Shown: positions 6,771 to 15,965 of the stretch, in pieces
Numbering within the stretch: position 1 is the stretch's first letter
Layout: the number at the start of each line of letters is the position of its first letter
From: Flavobacteriales bacterium
GTDB lineage: Bacteria; Bacteroidota; Bacteroidia; CAIKAF01
Length of the DNA stretch: 64,000 nt
Reading direction: 5' to 3'
Assembly (NCBI GenBank): GCA_026418175.1
Contig: JAOABX010000010.1
Span: forward strand, 39,101-103,100
The notes under the pieces: generated by a model
Seen by the model: only the letters and a program-made list of their open reading frames with translations
The model's database searches: none
Told to the model about the DNA's origin: nothing
Translations under genes and position numbers: made by a program

Positions 6771-9239
6771 ATGGAAACAATGACCATGCAAAATTCAACA
6801 TCAACGGCAACTGCCCAAACAGGTTCAATATTGAATCGCAAGATTCGCAGAGCAGCTGTTTTGGGTTCGGGTGTGATGGGATCGCAAATTGCCATGCACT
6901 TTGCCAACATTGGCTTGGAAGTGATACTGCTTGACATCGTACCGTTTGAACTCACCGATGAAGAAAAAGCCAAAGGGCTAACTCTGGAACATAAGCAGGT
7001 ACGAAATCGCATTGTGAATAATGCATTTCAACAGGCATTGAAGCTTAGTCCTAATCCATTGTATCACAAAAAATTTGCTAATCGTATTAAGCTTGGCAAT
7101 TTTGACGACGACATGAAACTAATCGCTGATGCTGATTGGATTATCGAAGTGGTAGTAGAGCGTCTGGATATCAAGCAACAGGTATTTGAAAAAGTTGAAA
7201 AATACCGCAAGCCCGGAACATTTATAACCTCAAACACTTCAGGCATTCCGATGGAAATGCTGATTCAAGGCAGAAGCGAGGATTTTCAAAAATATTTTTG
7301 CGGCACTCACTTTTTTAATCCCCCCCGTTATCTAAAATTACTCGAAATAATTCCTTCTTCCAAAACACATCCGGAGGTAATACAATTCTTCATGAATTAT
7401 GGAGAAAAGTTTTTAGGCAAAACTACCGTTTTGTGTAAAGATACACCTGCATTTATTGCTAATCGAATTGGGGTTTTTAGCATCATGGCAATATTTCACA
7501 TGGTGAATGAGTTAGGCCTTACCCCCGAAGAGATAGATAAGCTTACCGGACCTGTTATTGGTGGAGCTAAATCAGCTACTTTCCGTACAGCGGATGTAGT
7601 GGGGTTAGATACATTAGTGAATGTAGCCAAAGGGCTTCAGGCAAATTTACCCCATGATGAGGCAAAAGATAAGTTTATTTTGCCGGGCTTTCTCGAAAAA
7701 ATGATTGAAAACAAATGGTTGGGTCAAAAAACAAAGCAAGGTTTTTATAAGAAAGTAACTAATCCGGATGGTTCTTCTGAGATTTTATCACTCGATTTTA
7801 AGACTTTGGAATACGTTCCTCAGAAAAAAGCAAAATTTGCAACATTAGAAGCAACCAAAACTATTGATAAGTTGGCAGATCGCTTCCCGGTATTATTGGC
7901 CGGAAAAGATGCTGCGGGTAACTTCTATAGAAAGTATTTCTATACTTTATTCCAGTACGTTTCCAACCGTATTCCTGAAATTAGTGATGAATTGTATCGG
8001 GTAGATGATGCGATGAGTGCTGGATTTGGTTGGGCCATGGGGCCTTTCCGCGTATGGGATGCCATTGGTGTGGAAAAAGCCGTAAAAGGAATGGAAGAAC
8101 ATGGTGTAAAGCCGGCTCAATGGGTGTATGATATGCTGGCAGCAGGCTACACTTCCTTTTATAAAATGGAAGGTTCTAAAAAAATGTTTTACGATGTAGC
8201 ATCAAAATCATACAAAGCCATTCCAGGTCAGGATCAATTTATCATCCTGCAAAACTTGAAAGGAGAGAAAAAGGTTTGGGGTAACAGCGGAACAACTTTA
8301 ATTGATATTGGAGATGGTGTATTGAATTTGGAATTCCACACCAAAATGAATTCAATTGGTTCTGAAATTATAACCGGTGTAAATAAAGCTATTGATATTG
8401 CTGAACAGCAAGGTTGGAAAGGATTAGTGATTGCTAATGAAGGCGAGAATTTCTCAGCAGGTGCTAACCTGGCCATGATTATGATGTTGGCTATTGAACA
8501 GGAATGGGATGAATTGAATTACGCTGTGAAAGCATTCCAAAATATGACCATGCGCCTACGTTATTCTTCTATTCCGGTGGTTGTAGCCCCTCATGGACTC
8601 ACTTTGGGAGGCGGCTGTGAAATGTGTTTGCATGCAGATGCTGTAGTAGCATCTACTGAAACATACATCGGATTAGTGGAAGTAGGGGTTGGTGTAATTC
8701 CTGGTGGTGGCGGAACAAAAGAGTTTGCAGTACGATTTTCAGATGAACTGATTGAGGGGGATATTCGTATTAATCGTTTAAGGGAACGTTTCCTTACCAT
8801 CGGTATGGCCAAAGTTGCAACTTCAGGTTGGGAGGCATTTGATTTAGGTATATTCCGCCCCGGATTTGATAAAACAGTTGTTAGTCGCTCCCGTCAGATT
8901 GCTGAAGCCAAGCGTAAAGTAATTGACTTGTATGAAGCAGGATATACCCAACCAATTCCACGCACTGATATTACGGTTATGGGTAGAGAAGGATTGGGTA
9001 TTGTGTATGCAGGTGCAAACTCTATGTTGGCTGGCCATTATATTTCAGAACATGATGCATTGATAAGTCAAAAACTCGGTTATGTATTATGCGGCGGAGA
9101 TCTTTCAGAGCGTACACAGGTAAGTGAACAGTATTTACTGGATTTGGAAAGAGAAGCATTCCTCAGCTTGTTGGGAACCCGTAAAACGCTTGAAAGAATT
9201 CAGTACATGCTGAAAAATGGAAAACCACTTAGAAATTAA
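6771..9239 (+). CDS. 3-hydroxyacyl-CoA dehydrogenase / enoyl-CoA hydratase bifunctional protein
   Basis: This 822-residue enzyme carries two steps of beta-oxidation. The dehydrogenase comes first: the NAD-binding loop LGSGVMGSQIA (residues 31-41), SNTSGIPMEM, and the catalytic HFFNPPRY with His180. A dehydrogenase C-terminal domain follows to about residue 450. The enoyl-CoA hydratase/crotonase domain follows from about residue 490 with NFSAGANLAM, the oxyanion loop GLTLGGGCEM and VGVIPGGGGTKEF. This order is opposite to E. coli FadB/FadJ, where the hydratase is N-terminal. The start at 6771 is chosen because the frame begins there; a downstream Met at residue 4 or 6 is also possible. It lies between marR and the thiolase in an evident operon. 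It acts in the cytoplasm on fatty acyl-CoA. Confidence 0.93.
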   Translation: METMTMQNSTSTATAQTGSILNRKIRRAAVLGSGVMGSQIAMHFANIGLEVILLDIVPFELTDEEKAKGLTLEHKQVRNRIVNNAFQQALKLSPNPLYHKKFANRIKLGNFDDDMKLIADADWIIEVVVERLDIKQQVFEKVEKYRKPGTFITSNTSGIPMEMLIQGRSEDFQKYFCGTHFFNPPRYLKLLEIIPSSKTHPEVIQFFMNYGEKFLGKTTVLCKDTPAFIANRIGVFSIMAIFHMVNELGLTPEEIDKLTGPVIGGAKSATFRTADVVGLDTLVNVAKGLQANLPHDEAKDKFILPGFLEKMIENKWLGQKTKQGFYKKVTNPDGSSEILSLDFKTLEYVPQKKAKFATLEATKTIDKLADRFPVLLAGKDAAGNFYRKYFYTLFQYVSNRIPEISDELYRVDDAMSAGFGWAMGPFRVWDAIGVEKAVKGMEEHGVKPAQWVYDMLAAGYTSFYKMEGSKKMFYDVASKSYKAIPGQDQFIILQNLKGEKKVWGNSGTTLIDIGDGVLNLEFHTKMNSIGSEIITGVNKAIDIAEQQGWKGLVIANEGENFSAGANLAMIMMLAIEQEWDELNYAVKAFQNMTMRLRYSSIPVVVAPHGLTLGGGCEMCLHADAVVASTETYIGLVEVGVGVIPGGGGTKEFAVRFSDELIEGDIRINRLRERFLTIGMAKVATSGWEAFDLGIFRPGFDKTVVSRSRQIAEAKRKVIDLYEAGYTQPIPRTDITVMGREGLGIVYAGANSMLAGHYISEHDALISQKLGYVLCGGDLSERTQVSEQYLLDLEREAFLSLLGTRKTLERIQYMLKNGKPLRN

Positions 9240-9296
9240 TCCAAATAATTCTACTAAAACATAATAACCATATTAATAATTTAAAAAATAATCGTC

Positions 9297-10478
9297 ATGC
9301 AAACAGCATATATTGTAGCAGGTTACAGAACAGCAGTAGCAAAAGCACCCAGGGGGAAACTACGTTTCAGAAGACCCGATGATAATGCTGCTGATGTGAT
9401 TAAACATTTGATTGCACAATTTCCGCAATTAGATAAAAAAAGAATTGATGATGTAATTGTGGGAAATGCCACCCCCGAAGCTGAACAAGGACTAAATATG
9501 GGGCGAATGATCTCTTTAATGGGATTAAACATAGAAGATGTGCCCGGAATGACAGTAAATCGCTATTGCGCTTCAGGCCTTGAAACCATTGCTATTGCAA
9601 CATCCAAAATACAAAGCGGCATGGCCGATTGTATTATAGCTGGTGGAGCAGAAAGCATGAGTCCAATTCCATTTGGTGGGTGGAGGATTGTTCCTAATGC
9701 TGACTTGGCAAAGGAACATCCTTCGTATTATTGGGGTATGGGTTTAACGGCAGAAGAAGTGGCACGCCGTTTTCATATTACCAGAGAAGATCAGGATTTG
9801 TTTGGCTATAATTCACAAATGAAAGCTGTAGCAGCCATTAAAGAAGGGCGTTTTAAAGATGAGATTGTACCCCTTACCGTAAAAGAAACATACCTGGATG
9901 AAAACGGAAAGAAGCAAACTCGTGAATATATATTTGACACCGATGAAGGTCCTCGAGCAGATACAACGTTAGAAGCATTATCAAAACTTAAACCGGTATT
10001 TGATGCCAAAGGAACGGTAACTGCAGGCAATGCATCACAAACATCTGATGGTGCCGCCTTTGTATTGGTAATGTCTGAACGCATGGTAAACGAGCTAAAC
10101 ATTAAACCCATCGCACGGTTGGTATCGTATGGCGTTAACGGCCTAGAGCCTGCCATTATGGGAGTAGGCCCGATTTATGCTATACCTAATGCCTTGAAAC
10201 GTGCTGGTCTTCAATTGAAAGATATTGATTTAATTGAGTTGAATGAAGCATTTGCATCTCAATCCATTGCTATTCAGCGTGAATTGGACATTAACCCTGA
10301 TATATTAAACGTAAATGGTGGAGCGATTGCCTTAGGACACCCACTCGGTTGTACAGGTACCAAGCTCACAGTACAAATATTGAATGAGCTTCGTCGCCGC
10401 AATAAAAAATATGGTATGGTAACCATGTGTGTGGGTACAGGTCAAGGGGCGGCTGGAATTTTTGAATTGTTGAATTAA
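9297..10478 (+). CDS. fadA: Acetyl-CoA acyltransferase (beta-oxidation thiolase)
   Basis: The 393-residue product is a degradative thiolase that splits 3-ketoacyl-CoA to acetyl-CoA and a shortened acyl-CoA. The nucleophilic Cys91 sits in [11 protein letters not shown], the second motif is [19 protein letters not shown] with the catalytic His, and the C-terminal Cys/Gly motif is [14 protein letters not shown]. Length and motifs agree with FadA/ACAA-type enzymes. It follows the dehydrogenase/hydratase gene after 57 nt and precedes the acyl-CoA dehydrogenase after 21 nt, so the three enzymes complete one beta-oxidation cycle. FadA is assigned by context as well as motif; biosynthetic thiolases share the same motifs. 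Confidence 0.9.
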   Translation: MQTAYIVAGYRTAVAKAPRGKLRFRRPDDNAADVIKHLIAQFPQLDKKRIDDVIVGNATPEAEQGLNMGRMISLMGLNIEDVPGMTVNRYCASGLETIAIATSKIQSGMADCIIAGGAESMSPIPFGGWRIVPNADLAKEHPSYYWGMGLTAEEVARRFHITREDQDLFGYNSQMKAVAAIKEGRFKDEIVPLTVKETYLDENGKKQTREYIFDTDEGPRADTTLEALSKLKPVFDAKGTVTAGNASQTSDGAAFVLVMSERMVNELNIKPIARLVSYGVNGLEPAIMGVGPIYAIPNALKRAGLQLKDIDLIELNEAFASQSIAIQRELDINPDILNVNGGAIALGHPLGCTGTKLTVQILNELRRRNKKYGMVTMCVGTGQGAAGIFELLN

Positions 10479-10499
10479 ACATAAATAAATAAGAATTAT

Positions 10500-12299
10500 A
10501 TGGAAACAACAGAAATTAAAAAAACTGCTCTTAAAGGCGGAGAGTGGATAATAAAAGAAACAGATTACAAAGATGTTTTCATTCCTGAAGAGTTTGATGA
10601 AGAGCAACGCATGATTGCCCAAACTTGTACAGATTTCATCAATAATGAAGTGTATCCGCTGGTAGAAAGGCTGGATAGTATGCAAGAACCAGAACTAATG
10701 CCAAGCTTGCTGGATAAAGCAGGAGAACTGGGCTTACTGGGTATAAATATTCCAGAACAATATGGTGGATTCGGAAAGAATTTTGTAACTGGAATGCTTG
10801 CTACCGAAGTATTGGGTGCTGCTCATTCTTTTGCCGTAGCCATATCAGCTCATACCGGAATTGGAACTCTTCCTATTGTATTGTACGGTAATGATGAGCA
10901 AAAGGCTAAGTATTTGCCTAAACTGGCTACGGGCGAATGGAAAGCCAGTTATTGCTTAACAGAACCTGGTTCTGGATCAGATGCAAATTCAGGAAAAACA
11001 AAAGCTGTTCCAACACCAGATGGTAAGCATTACATCATCAACGGACAAAAGATGTGGATTACCAATGCCGGATTTGCAGATATTTTTATCGTATTTGCTA
11101 AAATAGAAGACGACGAAAATCTTTCTGCTTTTATAGTAGAGAAATCATTTGGAGGCATTCGTTTAAATGCCGAAGAAAAAAAGATGGGAATTAAAGGATC
11201 TTCTACCCGTCAGGTATTTTTTGAAGATTGCAAGGTTCCGGCAGAAAACCTTTTATCTACTCGTGGTAATGGATTTAAAATTGCTGTGAATATTCTTAAC
11301 ATCGGCCGTATTAAGCTTTCTGCTGCGGCTGTAGGTGCATCTAAAAAGGTGATATCTACTGCTGTAAATTATGCTAATGAACGTATTCAATTTGGCCGTC
11401 CCATCTCAAAATATGGTGCTATACGTCATAAACTGGCAGAAATGGCTATTCGTACATTTGGTGCTGAATCGGCTACGTATCGTGCCAGTCAGGACATTGA
11501 AAACCGTATTGAGGCATATCGTGCAGAGGGTATGAACCATGCTCAGGCTGAATTAAAAGGAGTTGAACAGTTTGCCATTGAATGCGCCATGATGAAAGTT
11601 GAAGGCTCTGAAACCTTGGATTATGTGGTAGATGAAGGGGTGCAAATTTACGGTGGTATGGGTTTCTCAGCGGAAGCTCCTATGGATCGTGCATACCGCG
11701 ATGCCCGTATCAACCGAATATTTGAAGGTACCAACGAAATCAACCGAATGTTGACGGTAGATATGATTTTGAAACGTGCCATGAAAGGTGAAATAGATCT
11801 AATGGGTCCGGCTCAAGCAGTTGCCAATGAATTAATGGGAATTCCTGACTTTGGAGATGAAACCAATGAGTTATTTGCAGCAGAAAAGAAAGCCATTGTT
11901 AATTTCAAAAAAGCCATTTTGCTTGTAGCGGGTGCAGCCGTACAAAAGTTAATGATGCAATTAGCTAAAGAGCAGGAAATACTAATGAATATAGCAGACA
12001 TGGCTATTAAAACCTATGTTGCAGAGTCAGTATTACTTCGTGTTCAAAAGTTAGTAGATATGAGAGGACAGGCGGCATGCCAGGAGTATATTGACATGAT
12101 GAAAGTAACATTTAATGATGCTGCTGATAATCTATGGATCATCGGTAAAACAGCCATCAATTCATTTGCAGAAGGGGATGAGCAAAAAATGATGACCATT
12201 GGGTTGAAGCGGTTTACCAAGTATGAAGCTGTAAATACGAAGGAAGCTCGTCAGCGCATTGCCCAAAAATTGATTGCTGAAAATAAATACTGCTTCTAA
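10500..12299 (+). CDS. Acyl-CoA dehydrogenase with C-terminal extension (VLCAD-like length)
   Basis: The 599-residue flavoprotein catalyses the first step of beta-oxidation. Visible signatures are CLTEPGSGSDANSG (acyl-CoA dehydrogenase signature 1), WITNAGFADIF for FAD contacts, and QIYGGMGFSAEAPMDRAYRD followed by FEGTNEINR, whose Glu is the expected catalytic base. After the core of about 430 residues there is a helical extension of about 170 residues. That length resembles very-long-chain acyl-CoA dehydrogenases, which use such an extension for membrane association. It is the last gene of the marR-fad operon, with a strong terminator directly behind it. Chain-length preference is inference from length. 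Confidence 0.9.
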   Translation: METTEIKKTALKGGEWIIKETDYKDVFIPEEFDEEQRMIAQTCTDFINNEVYPLVERLDSMQEPELMPSLLDKAGELGLLGINIPEQYGGFGKNFVTGMLATEVLGAAHSFAVAISAHTGIGTLPIVLYGNDEQKAKYLPKLATGEWKASYCLTEPGSGSDANSGKTKAVPTPDGKHYIINGQKMWITNAGFADIFIVFAKIEDDENLSAFIVEKSFGGIRLNAEEKKMGIKGSSTRQVFFEDCKVPAENLLSTRGNGFKIAVNILNIGRIKLSAAAVGASKKVISTAVNYANERIQFGRPISKYGAIRHKLAEMAIRTFGAESATYRASQDIENRIEAYRAEGMNHAQAELKGVEQFAIECAMMKVEGSETLDYVVDEGVQIYGGMGFSAEAPMDRAYRDARINRIFEGTNEINRMLTVDMILKRAMKGEIDLMGPAQAVANELMGIPDFGDETNELFAAEKKAIVNFKKAILLVAGAAVQKLMMQLAKEQEILMNIADMAIKTYVAESVLLRVQKLVDMRGQAACQEYIDMMKVTFNDAADNLWIIGKTAINSFAEGDEQKMMTIGLKRFTKYEAVNTKEARQRIAQKLIAENKYCF

Positions 12300-12323
12300 T
12301 TAATTACCATTTAGGTATTTGGT

Positions 12324-12356
12324 CAAACCCCGGGTTATGCCGGGGTTTGTTTTTTT
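12324..12356 (+). terminator. Rho-independent terminator of the fatty-acid oxidation operon
   Basis: The stem CAAACCCCGG (12324-12333) pairs perfectly with CCGGGGTTTG (12340-12349) around a 6-nt loop and is followed by seven T residues. It closes the transcript of marR through the acyl-CoA dehydrogenase. Confidence 0.9.
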
Positions 12357-12360
12357 GGTG

Positions 12361-12368
12361 TAACTTTG
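12361..12368 (+). promoter_or_regulatory. -7 promoter box for tatA
   Basis: TAACTTTG matches TAnnTTTG. It overlaps an in-frame TTG at 12366, so the coding start must lie downstream at the ATG at 12390. Confidence 0.6.
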
Positions 12369-12389
12369 TTATTATTTAAATATACATCT

Positions 12390-12677
12390 ATGCACATTCT
12401 ATTATTGTTTGATATAAGTGGAGGAGAAATACTGGTAGTAATTCTCTTTGTGCTGATGTTTTTTGGATCTAAAAATATTCCGGAACTAATGCGGGGATTG
12501 GGAAGAGGAATTCGGGAGTTCAAAAATGCCACACAGTCTATTCAACGCGAAATTCAGGAAAGTGCAGATAAAGCAAAAGGCCAGCTTTCACTACCGTTGG
12601 ATCAGCAGTTAGAAGAAATGGATAATGAAATCAGAAAAATTGAGGAGGATATACGCAAAGATCATTCATCAAAATAA
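12390..12677 (+). CDS. tatA: Sec-independent translocase component TatA/TatB family
   Basis: The 95-residue product has one N-terminal membrane helix ([13 protein letters not shown]), the hinge [14 protein letters not shown] with the conserved Phe-Gly and Pro-Glu-Leu, an amphipathic helix [15 protein letters not shown], and a charged tail. This is the TatA/TatB/Hcf106 layout: it forms the twin-arginine translocation pore for folded proteins. The frame is open back to a TTG at 12366, but the -7 box occupies that point, so ATG at 12390 is the start. TatC is not in the window. The gene ends 4 nt from the convergent ppk2 stop. TatA versus TatB cannot be told from sequence alone. Confidence 0.88.
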   Translation: MHILLLFDISGGEILVVILFVLMFFGSKNIPELMRGLGRGIREFKNATQSIQREIQESADKAKGQLSLPLDQQLEEMDNEIRKIEEDIRKDHSSK

Positions 12678-12681
12678 ATTT

Positions 12682-13584
12682 TCATTCTTCTTTTAACAGT
12701 TTTTCTTTCGCTTCTTTTAGCTTTATTAAATCATTTTCCGATAACGAAGGGTATTGCAAATCCAATGAGTCTATCACTCGGTTGATGATGGCTGCAATAC
12801 ACAGGCGTGCTACCCATTTATCATCAGCAGGAATAATATACCAGGGAGCTTCCCGGGTAGAGGTAGCAGAAATTGCTTCAGCATAAGCCTGCTGATAGGC
12901 ATTCCAAAATTTTCTTTCTTCTACATCGCCGGCTGAAAATTTCCAATTCTTACTGGGGTCATCTATTCTTTCCAAAAATCGTTTCTTTTGTACTTCTTTG
13001 GATACGTGTAAAAAAAACTTAATGATAATTGTTCCATTTTCTACCAGATTTTTTTCAAAACGCCGTATTTGTTTATATCGCTGATTCCAAAAATCTTGTG
13101 TAATGTCGTTTAAATCATGTATCCCGGGTAAATTTTCATTCAATATGAATTCTGGATGCACTCGTGTTACCAATACATTTTCATAATGAGACCGATTAAA
13201 GATGGTTATTTCTCCTCGAGCTGGTAGAACTTGATAATGCCTCCAAAAATAATCATGATCCAATTCATTCCGTGTGGGGGTTTTAAAACTATGCACCTTA
13301 ACACCAGCTGGGTTAAGGCCACTCATTACATGTTTTACTGCTCCATCCTTTCCGGCTGCATCCATCGCCTGAAATACTATTAAAACTCCATATCGGTTGT
13401 GAGCGTACAAAATATCCTGCGAACGGCTAAGTTGTTTGATCCCTTCTTCCAGGAGGTCTTCACCTTTTTCTTTGTTGATGTATGTGAAATTTACTTCTGT
13501 AGGAAATTGATGTAAATGAATGGGTTTTCTTTCCGCAATTTTTATTTTACTTATAAATTCACTTAGTTCTTTATGCCTGTACAT
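12682..13584 (-). CDS. ppk2: Polyphosphate kinase 2 family protein
   Basis: The 300-residue product matches the PPK2 family, which moves phosphate between polyphosphate and nucleotides. The P-loop-like Walker A is FQAMDAAGKDG (residues 71-81), the lid region contains FKTPTRNELDHDYFWR, and the Walker B region is IFNRSHYENVLVTRVHPE with the Asn-Arg-Ser pattern of the family. Single-domain PPK2 enzymes of about 300 residues usually phosphorylate NDP or NMP at the expense of polyphosphate; the class cannot be decided here. It is monocistronic, convergent with tatA, and its upstream side carries the terminator of the next minus-strand gene. Confidence 0.9.
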   Translation of the reverse strand: MYRHKELSEFISKIKIAERKPIHLHQFPTEVNFTYINKEKGEDLLEEGIKQLSRSQDILYAHNRYGVLIVFQAMDAAGKDGAVKHVMSGLNPAGVKVHSFKTPTRNELDHDYFWRHYQVLPARGEITIFNRSHYENVLVTRVHPEFILNENLPGIHDLNDITQDFWNQRYKQIRRFEKNLVENGTIIIKFFLHVSKEVQKKRFLERIDDPSKNWKFSAGDVEERKFWNAYQQAYAEAISATSTREAPWYIIPADDKWVARLCIAAIINRVIDSLDLQYPSLSENDLIKLKEAKEKLLKEE

Positions 13585-13604
13585 ATTCTTTTTATGTAAT
13601 GTAC

Positions 13605-13633
13605 AAAAAAGCGAAGTGATAAACTTCGCTTTT
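13605..13633 (-). terminator. Terminator of the secreted DUF4412-like gene
   Basis: The arms AAAAGCGAAGT (13607-13617) and ACTTCGCTTTT (13623-13633) are perfect complements around a 5-nt loop, and on the minus strand the hairpin ends in a run of T. It lies just downstream of the stop at 13651. Confidence 0.85.
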
Positions 13634-13650
13634 CCCCAAAATTGGTATTA

Positions 13651-14256
13651 TTAAGGTAGTTTTACCAGCGATAAATTGGGTTTTTGGGTATTCACACCAG
13701 TAATTTGTTGTGAGTATAACATTTTGCCTTTTGAATCATAAACTTCCAACTGAAAAGGAATACCTTGTACATTATTATCTGCAAGAGCTTTAAATACTCC
13801 TTGCGATAAGAATACAACCGGAGGCTGAGATAGAATAAATTCATTGTTCACCCAACAAATTGCATACCCATTAGCGCCAATAAGTTTATATTCAGAACAA
13901 TTGTAACCCGCTATTTTTTTTGTTTGTCCTGTACTTTGTGCACTAAAAAAGTGCGTTACCGGAGAGGTCGTATTAAATTGCGTTACAGGTATTTCAATTT
14001 TATTATTAGCTGCTACCAAGGTTACATTTGAACCTCCTTGGGTCATGTATAATGAATAGGAGGTGTTTCCCTGTTCAGAAGATGATTGAAAATCCATGCG
14101 ATGATAACCTTCTGAAGCAATCCATTGAATGGTAGCTGTTTCTCCGGCATCTATGTTTTTGGTTGCTAAAGTAAATGTACCCTCAAATTTTTGAGCAAAC
14201 AGATTGGTTTGAATAGAAATGATTGCAATAAAAATTAATAATTTATTTGTTGTCAT
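13651..14256 (-). CDS. Secreted protein, DUF4412-like
   Basis: The 201-residue product has a signal peptide ending near NLFAQ, then a single beta-rich domain beginning FEGTFTLATKN and containing TKKIAGYNCSEYKL. The latter is characteristic of DUF4412-like periplasmic proteins, where a conserved Cys-Ser/Thr-Glu-Tyr sits after a Gly-Tyr. The fold is LolA/LolB-like in related proteins, but the function is unknown. It is 11 nt downstream of the glycine-rich protein gene on the same strand and has its own terminator, so the two genes form a short operon. Family placement is by eye and moderate in certainty. Confidence 0.6.
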   Translation of the reverse strand: MTTNKLLIFIAIISIQTNLFAQKFEGTFTLATKNIDAGETATIQWIASEGYHRMDFQSSSEQGNTSYSLYMTQGGSNVTLVAANNKIEIPVTQFNTTSPVTHFFSAQSTGQTKKIAGYNCSEYKLIGANGYAICWVNNEFILSQPPVVFLSQGVFKALADNNVQGIPFQLEVYDSKGKMLYSQQITGVNTQKPNLSLVKLP

Positions 14257-14267
14257 AGAAGTGGTTA

Positions 14268-15746
14268 TTAGGGTCCAACTTGTCCTTTTAAAAATGATGT
14301 ATTGTAAAAATTATCTGGGATATTCGTGTTATATCCATTTCTCTTAATGGCATATCCTCCATTTCCAGGTGGAGGAGGAGGAACTGGCGTAGGCAAAGGA
14401 ACGTTGTTTACCACCGGAACAGTAACTGGACCAACAAAAGGAATGTTTATTACCACGCTGGCACTCACAGTGAGCGAAAAATAACCTTGCGTTCCAGGAT
14501 ACCCATAACCACCGCCATCTCCACCAACAGCATCAGGATTTAAAGAAATACTTACCGGACCAAGATTTACAGGTATTGGGAAATTAAGTACACCACCGGC
14601 TCCACCAACACCAAATTGTCCGGCAGTACCGTTCACACCCGGAGAATAATACACTAATCCAATTACAGCTGCAGGGGCATTTCCACCTAAACCTCCGCCG
14701 GCACCACCACCTCCGCCGCCGCCAATGAATATGCCCAGTGTAACAAAATTTGCAGGTGCTGGGGGAGTCCAACTAATTTCAAATGCCATAGCACTGCCAC
14801 CCCCACCGCCACCATAAATATTAAAATTATTTTCAATGGTAGCATCTACTGTTAAGTTGATAGCATTTCCACCTGAAAAACCAGCACCCGTAGTACCAGC
14901 CGTTGGGCTATAGGCGGTTCCTCCGTTTCCTCCTCGACCTATAATATTTCCGTTATTTACTATTGCAACAAGAGAACCTGCGGGTAAATTACCGGTAGTA
15001 AATGCAGGTTGATTGGTGTTGTTACTTGAGATGGTTACACCACTTTGAACCGTTGCTAAAACACAAATAGGTTGATTTGTAGGAGCATTGGGATATGTAG
15101 CATATACAGCATTGGCTAAATTATAATTGGTAGCAGAATTATTGATATTTATTATGTAGCAGGGTTCTATGGTTACCGTGTAAACAAGAGTTCGTACAGT
15201 ATTTCCACACAGGGCCTGAATAATAATGGGATATGTTCCTGCAGGAGTGAATGGTGTTACATACACGGTAAAAGTGGTGGTACCTGATCCATTAAGTGGA
15301 TTATTTGAAAATGTATAAGTCATGCCGGATGGTAATCCATTTATTACGCCAAACGGAATAATCCCAGGATTCCCTGATGTTTGGTTTACGGTAATCTGAA
15401 TAGCAACTGAATCTGCAATAACACGGTCAATGGTATCCTGCATACTATTAGCCGTAAGGGTAAACATACAGTCGTTACAACTTTCCTGATATACGGCTAG
15501 CCAGCATACGCCATTCCAGTACTGAATCGTGCTATCTTGGGTATTATAAATAGATAATCCGATAGCCGGATTCACAATAGCATCCCGTTGTGCCGTATTC
15601 ATTCTGGGAAGTAGCAATCCCATATCAGTGGCTTCAAGATGTAGTAATGCAGAATTATCAGGATTGTTGGTTCCAATTCCAACATTTTGAGCATATACTA
15701 TGGTAGTGAGAATGATATAAAATAAAAGGGTGCAAATTTTTTTCAT
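14268..15746 (-). CDS. Secreted glycine-rich protein with tail-fibre-like N-terminus
   Basis: The 492-residue product starts with a signal peptide (MKKICTLLFYIILTTIVYAQ). Next comes the module QNVGIGTNNPDNSALLHLEA...LLPRMNTAQRDAI...YWNGVCW, which in Bacteroidota and phage tail fibres sits at the base of surface proteins. An Ig-like section with Cys pairs follows to about residue 210, then a long region rich in Gly, Pro, Asn and aromatic residues with several Gly runs, ending in a Pro-rich stretch. There is no recognisable T9SS sorting domain at the end. The frame is open to an ATG at 15794, but the -7 box at 15764-15771 and the signal peptide place the start at 15746. A surface or adhesive role is inference. 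Confidence 0.65.
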   Translation of the reverse strand: MKKICTLLFYIILTTIVYAQNVGIGTNNPDNSALLHLEATDMGLLLPRMNTAQRDAIVNPAIGLSIYNTQDSTIQYWNGVCWLAVYQESCNDCMFTLTANSMQDTIDRVIADSVAIQITVNQTSGNPGIIPFGVINGLPSGMTYTFSNNPLNGSGTTTFTVYVTPFTPAGTYPIIIQALCGNTVRTLVYTVTIEPCYIININNSATNYNLANAVYATYPNAPTNQPICVLATVQSGVTISSNNTNQPAFTTGNLPAGSLVAIVNNGNIIGRGGNGGTAYSPTAGTTGAGFSGGNAINLTVDATIENNFNIYGGGGGGSAMAFEISWTPPAPANFVTLGIFIGGGGGGGAGGGLGGNAPAAVIGLVYYSPGVNGTAGQFGVGGAGGVLNFPIPVNLGPVSISLNPDAVGGDGGGYGYPGTQGYFSLTVSASVVINIPFVGPVTVPVVNNVPLPTPVPPPPPGNGGYAIKRNGYNTNIPDNFYNTSFLKGQVGP

Positions 15747-15763
15747 ACTTCCATGTATCTCAT

Positions 15764-15771
15764 CAAAAATA
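15764..15771 (-). promoter_or_regulatory. -7 promoter box for the glycine-rich protein
   Basis: The minus strand reads TATTTTTG, 17 nt upstream of the ATG at 15746 and inside the longer open frame, which rules out the upstream ATG at 15794. Confidence 0.6.
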
Positions 15772-15953
15772 CATAGTTCAATAATTTTAACCAACTTAAA
15801 GCAGTAAATTTCTGGAAATCTTAATAAATCCCAAATACTATTAAATTACAACATTATTTCACACACCATATTCCAAAAAAAGAGGATGGGTAGCTATTTG
15901 AATTCTGTTTATAATTCCCTTAAAGAATAATGAAGTAATTATCCATAAACCCT

Positions 15954-15961
15954 TATTTTTG
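15954..15961 (+). promoter_or_regulatory. -7 promoter box for holA
   Basis: TATTTTTG ends 4 nt before the ATG at 15966, another near-leaderless arrangement. Confidence 0.55.
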
Positions 15962-15965
15962 GTTC

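Noticed and set aside
10332..10685. Minus-strand open frame of 117 codons across the fadA end and acyl-CoA dehydrogenase start
   Set aside because: It is antisense to two strongly recognised genes and has no recognisable domain.
14268..15746. Prophage tail-fibre gene
   Set aside because: The tail-fibre-like module is common in Bacteroidota surface proteins; the protein has a signal peptide and no phage neighbours.
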